Origin: Streptomyces tanashiensis
GTDB taxonomy: Bacteria; Actinomycetota; Actinomycetes; Streptomycetales; Streptomycetaceae
DNA: 64,000 nucleotides
Direction of reading: 5' to 3'
Assembly: GCF_014648895.1 (NCBI RefSeq)
Contig: NZ_BMRZ01000003.1
Span: forward strand, 558,001-622,000
The notes beneath the pieces are model-generated. The model made no database searches and was not told the origin of the DNA. It worked only from the letters and a program-made list of their open reading frames with translations. A program made the translations under genes and the position numbers. Position 1 is the stretch's first letter; each line of letters opens with the position of its first letter. Of the stretch, positions 7,106-15,530 are shown piece by piece.

Positions 7106-7167
7106 GAGGTCCCTTCGTTGTAATCCGGCGTAAGTCGCGAACAGAAACGGCGAATCACGGCGTAACC
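7084..7167. repeat. Imperfect 20-bp direct repeats with extra half-copies around a start codon
   Basis: CGGCGAATCTCGGCGTATCC (7084-7103) and CGGCGAATCACGGCGTAACC (7148-7167) differ at two positions. A further CGGCGTAAG lies between them (7126-7134), and CGGCGAAT occurs inverted near 7205. The first copy covers the ATG of the zinc-knuckle gene, so the array probably binds a regulator of that gene or takes part in excision. Confidence 0.55.
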
Positions 7168-7255
7168 GGTAAGGTGGCCGGTCGAGTTCTGCCGCAATTC
7201 GCCGGACTTGAAAATGTCTAGCGGGTTGATTGCCCGCCCCTGCCTGTCTTGGAGT

Positions 7256-7270
7256 GCAAGGGTTTCCTGT
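7256..7270 (+). repeat. 15-bp direct repeat, copy downstream of the integrase gene
   Basis: GCAAGGGTTTCCTGT occurs here and again at 9004-9018, bracketing the integrase gene. Both copies are exact. Confidence 0.6.
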
Positions 7271-7330
7271 TGCCGCGAAGCCCCGCCCCTCCGCTGCGGG
7301 AGGAACGGGGCCTACGGGGCGCTGAGGGGC

Positions 7331-8989
7331 TTACGCGGCCAGTTCCTGGGCTTCCTGGCGTACGGCAAGCAGAGTGTCTATCGCGTCGTCCAGGGGGCCG
7401 TTCACGGTGAAGTGGACACGGGATTCGTCCAGTCGTCGCCAGCCGCCCCGCGTCCCCCTCGTCACCGTGAGCCGGGCCCCCGCCTCGATCAGCATGGCGC
7501 GCCGGTCGGCCGTCTCTGAGGCGTGCCACTCGTCGGCGTAGACGCGGCCGGTCCTGATGACCTCATGGCGGGGCTCCACCTTCGGTGTCGCCTCCAGCTC
7601 TGCAAGGCGTGCGTCCAGAGCGTCAGCGCGCTTCTGCCACGCCTGCCGGGCAGCGTTCGACTTGTGCCGCCCCTCCTGGCGCTGGTGCTCCTCGAACTCC
7701 ACCAGCGTCGCGGCGATCTCCGGGCCGGGGTCGTAGCCGGGAACCGTCCGGGTCTCCGTGATCGCCAGCGAACCCGTCAGCCGCAGGAACTCACGCTCCA
7801 CGTACTCGTCCACCCAGTCCGCCCGCACATAGGCCGGAGCTGCGCAAGTCTCCCCGCGCGCATGGGCGTTGCACTTGTAGGTGGGGCGCTGATTCGCCTT
7901 GCTGGTTTGCTTGTTGAGGTACATGCGCCCGCCGCAACCGTCGCAGTGGATCACCCGCAACAAGAGCGCGTCCGTGTCCTTGCGTTCGCGGTTGTCCACC
8001 GACCGCTCATCGAACAGCGCGCCGATCGCGTCGTACTCGGCGCGGGTGAGAACCGGCGTGTTCGTCGCCATGACCGGACGGCCCTCACTGTCCCGGACGG
8101 GTTTGTTCTGGTGCAGCTTCCACCCGATCAGCGCGGCGGACGTCAGGACCCGCTTCACGATGCTGGGGCCCCACTTGAACCGCTCCCGCTTGACGTGCTC
8201 GCCCTTGCTGCCACCCGTCTTCCCGCCGGTCGTGCGGCCCTTCCTGAGCGCCCAGTGGTCACGCGGGGAAGGGATGCCCTCCTCGTTCAGCTCAGCGGCA
8301 ACCACACTCGCCGTCTTGCCCGCGCTCAGGTCCTTGATCATCCGCTCAATGACCGCGACCGCCTCAGCGTCCGGAACCAGCGTCCAGCCGCCCCCGTCCA
8401 GCGGCGCGGGCTCGTAGCCGTAGTGCGGACGCGAACCGCGCCACCGCAGCGGCATCACACGCATAGCCGCTTGAGCGCCCGTGACACGCTCCGCGATCGA
8501 CTGGGCTTCCATCTGAGCGGCGAACGCCAGAAGGGTTGCGATCAGCTCACCGACGACGTTGGACATGTCGAGTTCGAGCCGTGCACCGCCGGGCCCCTCC
8601 GCGAACACCAGCCGCTTGCCGTGCTTGCGCGCCCACCCGACCAACGCCGACATGTCCGCCATGGACCGGACGGCACGGTCAAGACGCCACCAGATGACCA
8701 TGTCGAAGTCTTCGGGCCGCTCGAACCAGGGGCCCAGCTCCGGGCGCTCGAACGGGGTCGTCTTGGACGCCGACACGTCCAGGTCTTCCGCCTCCCCGAC
8801 GATGACCGCGCCCAGACTCGCGGCGGCCCTCTCATTCGCCTCACGCTGCCGGGCGGGTGAGGTGGTCTCGTCGGTGGCGACGCTCAGACGGATAGCGGAC
8901 ACGGCACGGGGCTGATCAGCGTTGGGGTTCACGCCCCGTACCTGGCGAGTGGATTGCCTACCCGGCGTGACCTGCGATGCTTCGTTCAT
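7331..8989 (-). CDS. Large serine recombinase (site-specific integrase)
   Basis: The protein is about 552 residues from the ATG at 8987-8989. The resolvase catalytic domain (about 28-170) has the nucleophile in AIRLS (Ser36) followed by SPARQREANE, and an WWRLDRAVRSM segment. The recombinase domain follows (GYEPAPLDGG, MIKDLSAGKTASVVAAELNE, RVLTSAALIGWKLHQNK). Next is a zinc ribbon (CDGCGGRMYL ... YKCNAHARGETCAAP) and a C-terminal coiled coil (about 440-490). This is the phiC31/TG1-like architecture. It catalyses integration between attP and attB, and its palindromic attP is reconstructed from the element ends. An earlier GTG (9046) would add 19 residues but has no better ribosome site. Confidence 0.95.
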   Translation of the reverse strand: MNEASQVTPGRQSTRQVRGVNPNADQPRAVSAIRLSVATDETTSPARQREANERAAASLGAVIVGEAEDLDVSASKTTPFERPELGPWFERPEDFDMVIWWRLDRAVRSMADMSALVGWARKHGKRLVFAEGPGGARLELDMSNVVGELIATLLAFAAQMEAQSIAERVTGAQAAMRVMPLRWRGSRPHYGYEPAPLDGGGWTLVPDAEAVAVIERMIKDLSAGKTASVVAAELNEEGIPSPRDHWALRKGRTTGGKTGGSKGEHVKRERFKWGPSIVKRVLTSAALIGWKLHQNKPVRDSEGRPVMATNTPVLTRAEYDAIGALFDERSVDNRERKDTDALLLRVIHCDGCGGRMYLNKQTSKANQRPTYKCNAHARGETCAAPAYVRADWVDEYVEREFLRLTGSLAITETRTVPGYDPGPEIAATLVEFEEHQRQEGRHKSNAARQAWQKRADALDARLAELEATPKVEPRHEVIRTGRVYADEWHASETADRRAMLIEAGARLTVTRGTRGGWRRLDESRVHFTVNGPLDDAIDTLLAVRQEAQELAA

Positions 8990-9003
8990 GCACTCGCTAG
9001 AGC

Positions 9004-9018
9004 GCAAGGGTTTCCTGT
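9004..9018 (+). repeat. 15-bp direct repeat, copy upstream of the integrase gene
   Basis: This is an exact second copy of GCAAGGGTTTCCTGT, 15 bases upstream of the integrase ATG on the minus strand and so inside its promoter/leader region. The first copy is at 7256-7270. Confidence 0.6.
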
Positions 9019-9060
9019 GTCCGCCGACAAGCGTGGATGCTGCCACTTCCGGGCCCTCCC

Positions 9061-9108
9061 AGAACCGCGTATCTCACGCGTCCGGAGACCCGGAGGGCAA
9101 CGAGTTCT
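9061..9108. other. Right attachment junction (hybrid attP/attB site)
   Basis: The attP arm reads AGAACCGC (9061-9068), 7-bp spacer, ACGCGT (9076-9081), CCGGA, then GA (9087-9088). After that comes host sequence CCCGGAGGGCAACGAG. Each repeat is the exact inverse of its counterpart at the left junction, at the same distance from GA. Confidence 0.85.
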
Positions 9109-9119
9109 GCCTGGACTGA
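9093..9119 (+). pseudogene. Displaced 3' end of the interrupted VOC gene
   Basis: The codons read EGNEFCLD-stop. Joined after GHIVMTDP at position 390 they restore the normal VOC C-terminus in frame. This is the attB side of the insertion. Confidence 0.85.
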
Positions 9120-9204
9120 CCGGCACCACCCTCGGTGCGGCCGGTGAACACGCAGGTCATACCCTGTGTGGCGCCGAGATGTCGTCAGGGAGGGGCAGGG
9201 TCGC

Positions 9205-10236
9205 GTGGGTGTGTCGCCGGGTAGGGGGCCGGGACGGGAGCGGTGGTGGCGAAGGCCCGAGTTCGCCGTTCTCTGTCTGGTCCTTCTGCCGCCCCTGGGC
9301 ATCTTCCTCGCCTGGCGTAGCCGTTGGTCGCCGGGGCGGAAGGTGCTCGCGACCGTGCTGTCCGGTGTCTGGTTCGTGGCCGTGGGCACCAGTGATCCGC
9401 CGGCGGACAGGCCCTCGGTGGCCGACGCGGCGCCGCGGGCCAGGACGTTCCCCTCGTTCACGCCGTACACCCCGCCCACTCCCACGCCGACGCCGACGGT
9501 GCGGCGGGTGGTGGCCGACTACGTCGGTCAGAACCTGGAGACCGCGTCGCGGGCCGCGTACGAGGCCGGGTTCCGGGCGCGCTCGCACGACGCCACCGAG
9601 GACGACCGGATGCAGCTCGTCGACGGCAACTGGAAGGTCTGCTTCCAGGAGCCGGCCGCCGGGGAGGCCGCCACGGCCGGTGAAGGGCGGCGGATCGGGA
9701 TCGAGTTCGCCGTCGTCGAGAAGAGCAGCCCCTGTCCGGCGCGGGACGGCGCGGCCGTCGTCTTCCCCAAGGTGCCGGACGTCGTCGGCAAGACCTTCGA
9801 GGCAGGCTCCGAGGTGCTCCGGAAGGCGGGCCTCACCCGGATCCGCGGCGCGAGCGTGTACACGGACGTCGACCTGGCGGCCCGTCACGACGACTGGCGG
9901 ATCTGCTTCCAGGACCCGGAGGCGGGCGAGGACATCGAGCGGCCGGAGCACATGTCCGTACGGCTCTCCCTCGCGCGGCCCGGTCTCTCCTGCCCGGGGG
10001 AGGACCACGCCCGGCTGAACCCGGACCCGGACCCGGACCGGCACGGCAGCGGAAGCGGAAGCGGAGGCAGCGGAGGCGGCTCCGGTTCCGGCGGTTCCGG
10101 CGGTGGCGGGCTCGCCTACTACAAGAACTGCGACGCCGTCCGTGCCGCCGGAAAGGCCCCCATCTACGCCGGTCAGCCCGGCTACCGCTCGGGTCTCGAC
10201 CGCGACGGCGACGGCAAGGCCTGCGACTGGTCCTGA
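9205..10236 (+). CDS. Membrane-anchored protein with PASTA-like repeats and a C-terminal excalibur domain
   Basis: The protein of about 343 residues has two N-terminal hydrophobic stretches (FAVLCLVLLPPLGIFLAW and KVLATVLSGVWFVAVG). A Pro/Thr linker follows, then two PASTA-like units (VADYVGQNLETASRAAYEAG ... CFQEPAAGE, and VPDVVGKTFEAGSEVLRKAG ... CFQDPEAGE). A Gly/Ser linker (about 280-305) leads to a C-terminal excalibur domain with an aspartate-rich calcium loop (DRDGDGKACDW). PASTA units bind peptidoglycan fragments and excalibur loops bind calcium, so an extracytoplasmic wall-associated role is likely. The start is uncertain: GTG 9205 is used for its GGAGGGG upstream, while GTG 9166 or 9211 are possible. 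Confidence 0.8.
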   Translation: MGVSPGRGPGRERWWRRPEFAVLCLVLLPPLGIFLAWRSRWSPGRKVLATVLSGVWFVAVGTSDPPADRPSVADAAPRARTFPSFTPYTPPTPTPTPTVRRVVADYVGQNLETASRAAYEAGFRARSHDATEDDRMQLVDGNWKVCFQEPAAGEAATAGEGRRIGIEFAVVEKSSPCPARDGAAVVFPKVPDVVGKTFEAGSEVLRKAGLTRIRGASVYTDVDLAARHDDWRICFQDPEAGEDIERPEHMSVRLSLARPGLSCPGEDHARLNPDPDPDRHGSGSGSGGSGGGSGSGGSGGGGLAYYKNCDAVRAAGKAPIYAGQPGYRSGLDRDGDGKACDWS

Positions 10237-10314
10237 GCGTTCCGGACCGCTGTCGGGGGGACCTCACGGCCGGGGTGTACGGGGAGCGGGGCCCCGCGGG
10301 TGTACGGGTGGTGC

Positions 10315-10638
10315 ATGACCCTTCCCGTGAACAAGCTCAGCGACCCGGCCGTGCGCGCCTTCGTCACCGCCCTCAACGCCCATGACGAGCCCGGCCTCTT
10401 CGAGGTCCTCACGCCCGGCGCGACCATGTCCGACGACGGCTCCGAACGTGATGTGCGGCAGTGGCTCGACCGCGAGGTGTTCGCCTCGCGCGGGCACATG
10501 GACGTGGAGAGCGAGGCGGACGGCGGGCGCGCTCTCCTCGCCCGCTACCGCAACGACACCTGGGGCGAGATGCGTACCAAGTGGGCCTTCACCGTCGACG
10601 GCGGGAAGGTCTCGCGGTTCGAGACCGGGCAGGCCTGA
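10315..10638 (+). CDS. SnoaL/NTF2-like small protein
   Basis: The protein of 107 residues starts at ATG 10315. The pattern (DPAVRAFVTALNAHDEPGLF, a 'VLTPGATMSDDG' strand, VRQWLDREVF, and paired strands ending WAFTVDGGKVSRFETGQA) is the cone-shaped NTF2-like fold seen in SnoaL-type proteins. No catalytic residues can be assigned. It stands alone between the excalibur protein and the convergent SDR gene. Confidence 0.7.
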   Translation: MTLPVNKLSDPAVRAFVTALNAHDEPGLFEVLTPGATMSDDGSERDVRQWLDREVFASRGHMDVESEADGGRALLARYRNDTWGEMRTKWAFTVDGGKVSRFETGQA

Positions 10639-10659
10639 GCCTTCGGCCGGGGGTGTCCC

Positions 10660-11403
10660 TCACCCCCGGCCGATGTACGGCATAGCCGTCGCCATGACGG
10701 TCGCGAACTGGACGTTCGCCTCCAGGGGCAGCGCCGCCATGTGGACCACCGTCGCCGCCACGTCCGCCGCGTCCATGACGGGCTCCGCCGCCAGTTCGCC
10801 GTTGGCCTGGAGGATGCCGGTCTGCATGCGGGCCGTCATCTCGGTCGCGGCGTTGCCGATGTCGAGCTGTCCGCAGGCGATCCGGTAGGGGCGTCCGTCG
10901 AGGGACAGGGACTTCGTGAGGCCCGTCATCGCGTGCTTGGTCGCGGTGTACGCGATCGAGTGCGGGCGCGGTACGTGCGCGGAGATCGAGCCGTTGTTGA
11001 TGATCCGGCCGCCCTGCGGTTCCTGCTCCTTCATGGCCCGGAAGGCCGCCTGGGCGCAGAGGAAGGCGCCCGTCAGGTTCACGTCGACGACCGTGCGCCA
11101 GGTGGCCGGGTCCAGGTCCTCGACGGGGACGCCGCCGCCCGCGAACGTACCGGCGTTGTTGAAGAGCAGGTCGACCCGGCCCCAGCGGTCCCGTACCGAG
11201 GCGAAGAGGGCCGTCACCTCCTCCTCCGACGTGACGTCCGTCGGGACGCACAGGAAGTCGCCGGCCGGGAGGGCCGCGGCCGTCTCCTCCAGGGCCTCGG
11301 CCCTGCGGCCCGCCAGAGCCACCGACCAGCCGGCCGCCGCGAGGGCCAGCGCCACGCTCCGGCCGATGCCCGAACCGGCTCCCGTCACCACTGCGATGCT
11401 CAT
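10660..11403 (-). CDS. Short-chain dehydrogenase/reductase (SDR)
   Basis: The protein of 247 residues has a Rossmann nucleotide site TGAGSGIG near residue 9, NNAG near 84, and the catalytic Ser...Tyr-x3-Lys set ([22 protein letters not shown]). This is the classical SDR arrangement using NAD(P)H. The substrate cannot be told. The frame continues upstream, but the ATG at 11401-11403 precedes the conserved [11 protein letters not shown] strand directly. It is divergent from phoD. Confidence 0.88.
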   Translation of the reverse strand: MSIAVVTGAGSGIGRSVALALAAAGWSVALAGRRAEALEETAAALPAGDFLCVPTDVTSEEEVTALFASVRDRWGRVDLLFNNAGTFAGGGVPVEDLDPATWRTVVDVNLTGAFLCAQAAFRAMKEQEPQGGRIINNGSISAHVPRPHSIAYTATKHAMTGLTKSLSLDGRPYRIACGQLDIGNAATEMTARMQTGILQANGELAAEPVMDAADVAATVVHMAALPLEANVQFATVMATAMPYIGRG

Positions 11404-11538
11404 GGGCGCGCAGCGTACGCGAGACGCGTGCCCCATGAACTCATCCGTCCGACACGTGGATGTTCTGTACCCGACAACGTGACGTCGTCCCGTCCCCCTC
11501 GAATGGCGGAAGCGCACCATCCGTCTGGGGAGGGGAAC

Positions 11539-13170
11539 ATGAACCACGTCCAGGACCACTCCGAAGAACTCCGCGCCGCAGCACGCCACTTCGGGCGCCG
11601 GCGGTTCCTGACCGTCACCGGCGCCGCCGCCGCGCTCGCCTTCGCCACCCAGCTGCCCGCGGCCGGTGCTGCGGCCGCCGCCGAGCTCGACGTCCGGCGT
11701 GTCACCGAGGACCCGTTCACGCTGGGCGTGGCCTCCGGCGACCCGCTCCCCGGCTCCGTACTCCTCTGGACCCGGCTCGCGCCCCGCCCCTTCGAGCCCG
11801 GCGGCGGACTGCCCCCGCGTCGCGTCGGAGTCCGCTGGGAGCTAGCCCACGACGAGCGCTTCACCCGGATCGCCCGGCGCGGTCTGGCCACCGCCCACCC
11901 GGAGTTCCGCCACGCCCTGCACGTCGAGGTCGAGCACCTCGACCCGGGCCGCGTGTACTTCTACCGCTTCCGCGTCGGCGAGTGGACCAGCCCGGTCGGC
12001 CGGACCCGCACCGCCCCGGCCCTCGGCGCCGACCCCGCCGGTCTGAAGCTCGCCGCCGTGTCCTGCCAGGCCTACCACGACGGCTACTTCACGGCCTACG
12101 GCCACCTCGCGCGGGAGGACGTCGACGTCGTCTTCCACCTCGGCGACTACCTGTACGAGTACGCCGTCGACGCCGCCGGCGGCGCCCGCGCCTACACCGA
12201 CCGCACCCTCCCGGCCGCCTTCAACCGCGAGACGGTCACCCTGGAGGACTACCGGCTGCGCTACGGCCTCTACAAGTCGGACCCCGACCTGCGCGCCGCG
12301 CACGCCGCCCACCCCTTCGTCGTCACCTGGGACGACCACGAGACCGAGAACAACTACGCGGGCGACATCCCCGAGAACGACGTCCCGCCGGAGGAGTTCC
12401 TGCTCCGCCGCGCCGTCGCCTACCGCGCCTACTGGGAGCACCAGCCGCTGCGCCGCCCCCAGCTGCCCGAGGGCCCCGACATGAAGATGTACCGGCGGCT
12501 GCGCTTCGGGCGGCTCGCCCAGTTCGACATCCTCGACACCCGTCAGTACCGCTCCGACCAGGCGTACGGGGACGGCTGGCACGCCCCCGGCCCCGAGACC
12601 GAGGACCCGGCGCGCACCCTGACCGGCGCCACGCAGGAGCGCTGGCTGCTGGGCGGCTGGCGCGCCTCCCGGGCCCGCTGGAACGTCCTGCCGCAGCAGG
12701 TCGTGTTCTCCGAGCGCCGTGACCGCCCCAGCGCCGACTACACGGTCTCCATGGACGCCTGGGACGGCTACGCGGCCTCGCGGCGGCGGATCCTCGCGGG
12801 CGCCGAGTCCGCCGGCATCGAGAACCTGATGGTGCTCACCGGCGACGTGCACGTCGGCATCGGCCTCGACATCAAGGCCGACTTCCGCGACCCGGCCTCC
12901 CGGACCGTCGGCACCGAGATCGTCACCACCTCGATCGCCAGCGGCAGGAACGGCGCCGACCGCCCGTCCAACTACGACCGGATCACCCAGGCCAACCCGC
13001 ACGTGAAGTTCTACAGCGGGCGGCGCGGCTACGTGACGGTGGCGCTCGGCACGGAGAGCGCCCGCGCCGACTTCCGGACCGTCCCGTACATCACCACCCC
13101 GGGCGCGCCCGTCACCACCGCCGGCTCCTTCGTCACGGAGGCGGGAGACCCGGGTCTCAAGCCCGCGTGA
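11539..13170 (+). CDS. phoD: PhoD-type alkaline phosphatase, Tat-exported
   Basis: The 543-residue protein has a twin-arginine signal, [18 protein letters not shown] (about residues 18-36), then an N-terminal beta domain ([20 protein letters not shown]). The metallophosphatase core has [26 protein letters not shown] and [10 protein letters not shown], which supply the metal ligands. PhoD enzymes hydrolyse phosphate mono- and diesters outside the cell using iron and calcium. The ATG at 11539 has a strong GGGGAGGGG site. It overlaps the convergent Gfo/Idh/MocA gene by 14 bases. I did not find a convincing PHO box upstream. Confidence 0.92.
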   Translation: MNHVQDHSEELRAAARHFGRRRFLTVTGAAAALAFATQLPAAGAAAAAELDVRRVTEDPFTLGVASGDPLPGSVLLWTRLAPRPFEPGGGLPPRRVGVRWELAHDERFTRIARRGLATAHPEFRHALHVEVEHLDPGRVYFYRFRVGEWTSPVGRTRTAPALGADPAGLKLAAVSCQAYHDGYFTAYGHLAREDVDVVFHLGDYLYEYAVDAAGGARAYTDRTLPAAFNRETVTLEDYRLRYGLYKSDPDLRAAHAAHPFVVTWDDHETENNYAGDIPENDVPPEEFLLRRAVAYRAYWEHQPLRRPQLPEGPDMKMYRRLRFGRLAQFDILDTRQYRSDQAYGDGWHAPGPETEDPARTLTGATQERWLLGGWRASRARWNVLPQQVVFSERRDRPSADYTVSMDAWDGYAASRRRILAGAESAGIENLMVLTGDVHVGIGLDIKADFRDPASRTVGTEIVTTSIASGRNGADRPSNYDRITQANPHVKFYSGRRGYVTVALGTESARADFRTVPYITTPGAPVTTAGSFVTEAGDPGLKPA

Positions 13171-14158
13171 CGGCCCGCTCCGACGGATAGCGGACGCCGA
13201 TGCGGTCCCTGACCGCGTCGAGCGTCCGCATCACCGCGAGCGAGCCGTCCAGCGGCACGAGCGGGGACTCCGTCCCGCCCGCCCGCAGGACGCGCATCAC
13301 CTCGGCGGCCTCGTGCCGGAAGGAGTGCGGGTCGTCCGACGACGTGAACTCCTCCGGCTCGTGGCCGGCGCGGCGCAGGGTGAACCGCTCGGGGAAGAAG
13401 AAGCCGCGCGGGACGTCGATCCGGCCCTCCGTCCCCGTCACCGAGGCCGTCAGCGGCGTGTCCGCCTCCAGTGAGCAGGACAGCAGCGCCGAGGCGCCCG
13501 AGTCCCAGCCCAGCAGCATCCCCGTGTTCAGGTCGACGCCCTCCGGCGAGAGCAGCGCGTGCGCGTGGACCGCGGACGGCTCGCCGAGCAGCAGCTGCGC
13601 GAACGACACCGGGTACACCCCCAGGTCGAGCAGCGCCCCGCCGCCGACCGCCGGGTCCCGCAGCCGGTGCCCGGCGTCGAAGGGGCCCGCGAGCCCGAAG
13701 TCCGCCTGGACCGTGCGGACCTCGCCGATCGCCCCGTCGCGCACGAGCTCCGCGATCCGCCGGATCAGCGGGTTGCAGTACATCCACATGGCCTCCATGA
13801 GGAAGAGGCGGCGGTCCCGCGCGAGGGCGACCAGTTCCTCCGCCTCGCGGGCGTTCAGTGTGAGAGCCTTCTCGCAGAGCACCGCCTTGCCCGCCTCCAG
13901 GGCGAGGCCGGCCGCCGTGCGGTGCGCGTGATGCGGAGTCGCCACGTACACCACGTCGACGTCCTCGTCGGCGAAGAGCCCGGCCCACTCCCCGTACGCC
14001 CGCGGTATCCCGAACCGGTCCGCGAAGGCCTTCGCCGACGCCTCCGTGCGGGACGCCACCGCGACGACCTCGGCGCCGTCGAGCGTCAGCAGGTCCGTGG
14101 TGAACCGCTCCGCGATGCCGCCCGTCGCCAGGATGCCCCAGCGCACCGTGTCACTCAT
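13157..14158 (-). CDS. Gfo/Idh/MocA-family oxidoreductase
   Basis: The 333-residue protein begins with a Rossmann strand and loop (WGILATGGIAERFTTDL). VVYVATPHHAHRTAAGLALE and CEKALTLNAREAEELV follow; the Lys of the EK motif is the usual catalytic residue. The C-terminal domain has ADFGLAGPFDAGHRLRDP and GGGALLDLGVYPV. Family members reduce or oxidise sugars and related alcohols with NAD(P). The ATG at 14156-14158 has GGTGGGGAC upstream; the open frame extends far above but is not coding there. It is divergent from the efflux pump gene. Confidence 0.9.
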   Translation of the reverse strand: MSDTVRWGILATGGIAERFTTDLLTLDGAEVVAVASRTEASAKAFADRFGIPRAYGEWAGLFADEDVDVVYVATPHHAHRTAAGLALEAGKAVLCEKALTLNAREAEELVALARDRRLFLMEAMWMYCNPLIRRIAELVRDGAIGEVRTVQADFGLAGPFDAGHRLRDPAVGGGALLDLGVYPVSFAQLLLGEPSAVHAHALLSPEGVDLNTGMLLGWDSGASALLSCSLEADTPLTASVTGTEGRIDVPRGFFFPERFTLRRAGHEPEEFTSSDDPHSFRHEAAEVMRVLRAGGTESPLVPLDGSLAVMRTLDAVRDRIGVRYPSERAVTRA

Positions 14159-14228
14159 GTCCCCACCCGTCCCAGAGAGGTCTCGACCATGCCGGTCGAG
14201 CTGAGAGCATAGGCAAGGTTTCAACGAA

Positions 14229-15521
14229 ATGGAGCAGTCGATGCCGGAGAGCGGCCAGAGAACAACACAGGGACACATAACCGAACCCGCCCCGGTCGTC
14301 ACCGCCGCCCGGCGGACGGGGCTCCTCGTCACCCTCGTCCTGGGCGGCCTCACCGCCCTCCCCCCGCTCTCCATGGACATGTACCTCCCGGCGCTGCCGG
14401 AGGTCACCGGCGCGCTGCGGGCCCCCGCCGCCACCGTCCAGCTCACCCTCACCGCCTGCCTCGCCGGCATGGCCCTCGGCCAGCTCGTCGTCGGCCCCAT
14501 GAGCGACAAGTGGGGACGCCGGCGCCCGCTGCTCATCGGCATGGCCGTGTACGTCCTCGCCACCGCCGTCTGCGCGCTGGCGCCCACCGCCGAACTCCTC
14601 ATCGGCTTCCGGCTGCTCCAGGGCCTCGCCGGCGCCGCCGGCATCGTCATCGCCCGCGCCGTCGTCCGCGACCTGTACGACGGCGTCGAGATGGCCCGCT
14701 TCTTCTCCACCCTGATGCTGATCTCCGGCGTCGCCCCGATCATCGCGCCCCTCATCGGCGGCCAGATCCTGCGCCTCACCGACTGGCGGGGCGTCTTCCA
14801 CGTCCTCACCGTGATCGGCGTCCTCCTCACCCTCGTGGTGTGGCGCTTCCTCCACGAGACGCTGCCGCCCGAGCGGCGGCACGAGGGCGGGGTCGGGCAG
14901 GCCCTGCGCACCATGCGGGGGCTCCTCGCCGACCGGGTCTTCACCGGCTACATGCTGACCGGCGGGCTCGCCTTCGCCGCCCTCTTCGCGTACATCTCGG
15001 CCTCGCCGTTCGTGATCCAGGATCTGTACGGAGCCTCCCCGCAGACCTTCAGCCTGCTCTTCGGCCTCAACTCGGTCGGGCTCGTCGCCGTCGGCCAGAT
15101 CAACGGCAAGCTCCTCGTCGGCCGCGTCAGCCTCGACAAGGCGCTCGGCTTCGGCCTCGGCACCATCCTGCTCGCCTCGGTCGCGCTCACCCTCATGACC
15201 ACCGGCGTCTTCGGTGAGACCGGGCTCGCCCCCATCGCCGCCGGACTCTTCGTCCTGATGTCCGCGATGGGCCTGGCCATGCCCAACACCAACGCCCAGG
15301 CCCTGATGCGCACCCCGCACGCCGCCGGATCCGCCTCCGCCCTCCTCGGCACCTCCTCCTTCCTCATCGGCGCCGTCGCCTCCCCGCTCGTCGGCATCGC
15401 GGGCGAGCACACCGCCGTCCCCATGGCGGTCGTCCAGCTCGGCTGCGCCGTCCTCGCCCTCGCCTGTTTCCTGGGCCTCTGCCGCCCCTGGCGCACTGAA
15501 GCCCAGGCCGAGGCCGCCTAG
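14229..15521 (+). CDS. Bcr/CflA-type multidrug efflux MFS transporter
   Basis: The 430-residue, twelve-helix protein opens with LPPLSMDMYLPALPEV, the D-M-Y-L-P signature of the Bcr/CflA drug:proton antiporters. The MFS loop GPMSDKWGRRRPLL is between helices 2 and 3. Exported substrates of relatives include bicyclomycin and chloramphenicol; here the substrate is unknown. The downstream Rsm22-family gene follows 9 bases after the stop and may be co-transcribed. ATG 14229 has only a weak AAGG site, and ATG 14241 is an alternative. Confidence 0.9.
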   Translation: MEQSMPESGQRTTQGHITEPAPVVTAARRTGLLVTLVLGGLTALPPLSMDMYLPALPEVTGALRAPAATVQLTLTACLAGMALGQLVVGPMSDKWGRRRPLLIGMAVYVLATAVCALAPTAELLIGFRLLQGLAGAAGIVIARAVVRDLYDGVEMARFFSTLMLISGVAPIIAPLIGGQILRLTDWRGVFHVLTVIGVLLTLVVWRFLHETLPPERRHEGGVGQALRTMRGLLADRVFTGYMLTGGLAFAALFAYISASPFVIQDLYGASPQTFSLLFGLNSVGLVAVGQINGKLLVGRVSLDKALGFGLGTILLASVALTLMTTGVFGETGLAPIAAGLFVLMSAMGLAMPNTNAQALMRTPHAAGSASALLGTSSFLIGAVASPLVGIAGEHTAVPMAVVQLGCAVLALACFLGLCRPWRTEAQAEAA

Positions 15522-15530
15522 ACTGTCTCG

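Larger units (their letters stand above)
385..9088. mobile_element. Integrated 8.7-kb capsid-carrying element (serine-integrase type)
   Basis: The element lies inside the 3' end of a VOC-family gene. Its left end follows ATGACC at 385 and its right end precedes CCCGGAGGGC at 9089. GA is present at both junctions, and the predicted element length is 8702 bp (9087 minus 385). It carries about 14 genes, all on the minus strand: a large serine integrase, zinc-knuckle proteins, an HK97-type capsid protein, two small genes below the capsid gene, and an XRE/DUF5753/DUF6879 module. Base composition is visibly lower in GC than the flanks. I see no terminase, portal, head protease, tail, lysis, replication or conjugation gene. 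It could therefore be a degenerate prophage, a capsid-bearing phage satellite, or a decoy element. Confidence 0.9.

Noticed and set aside
385..9088. Integrative conjugative element (pSAM2-like)
   Set aside because: No FtsK/TraB-like transfer protein, spread genes, or replication initiator is present.
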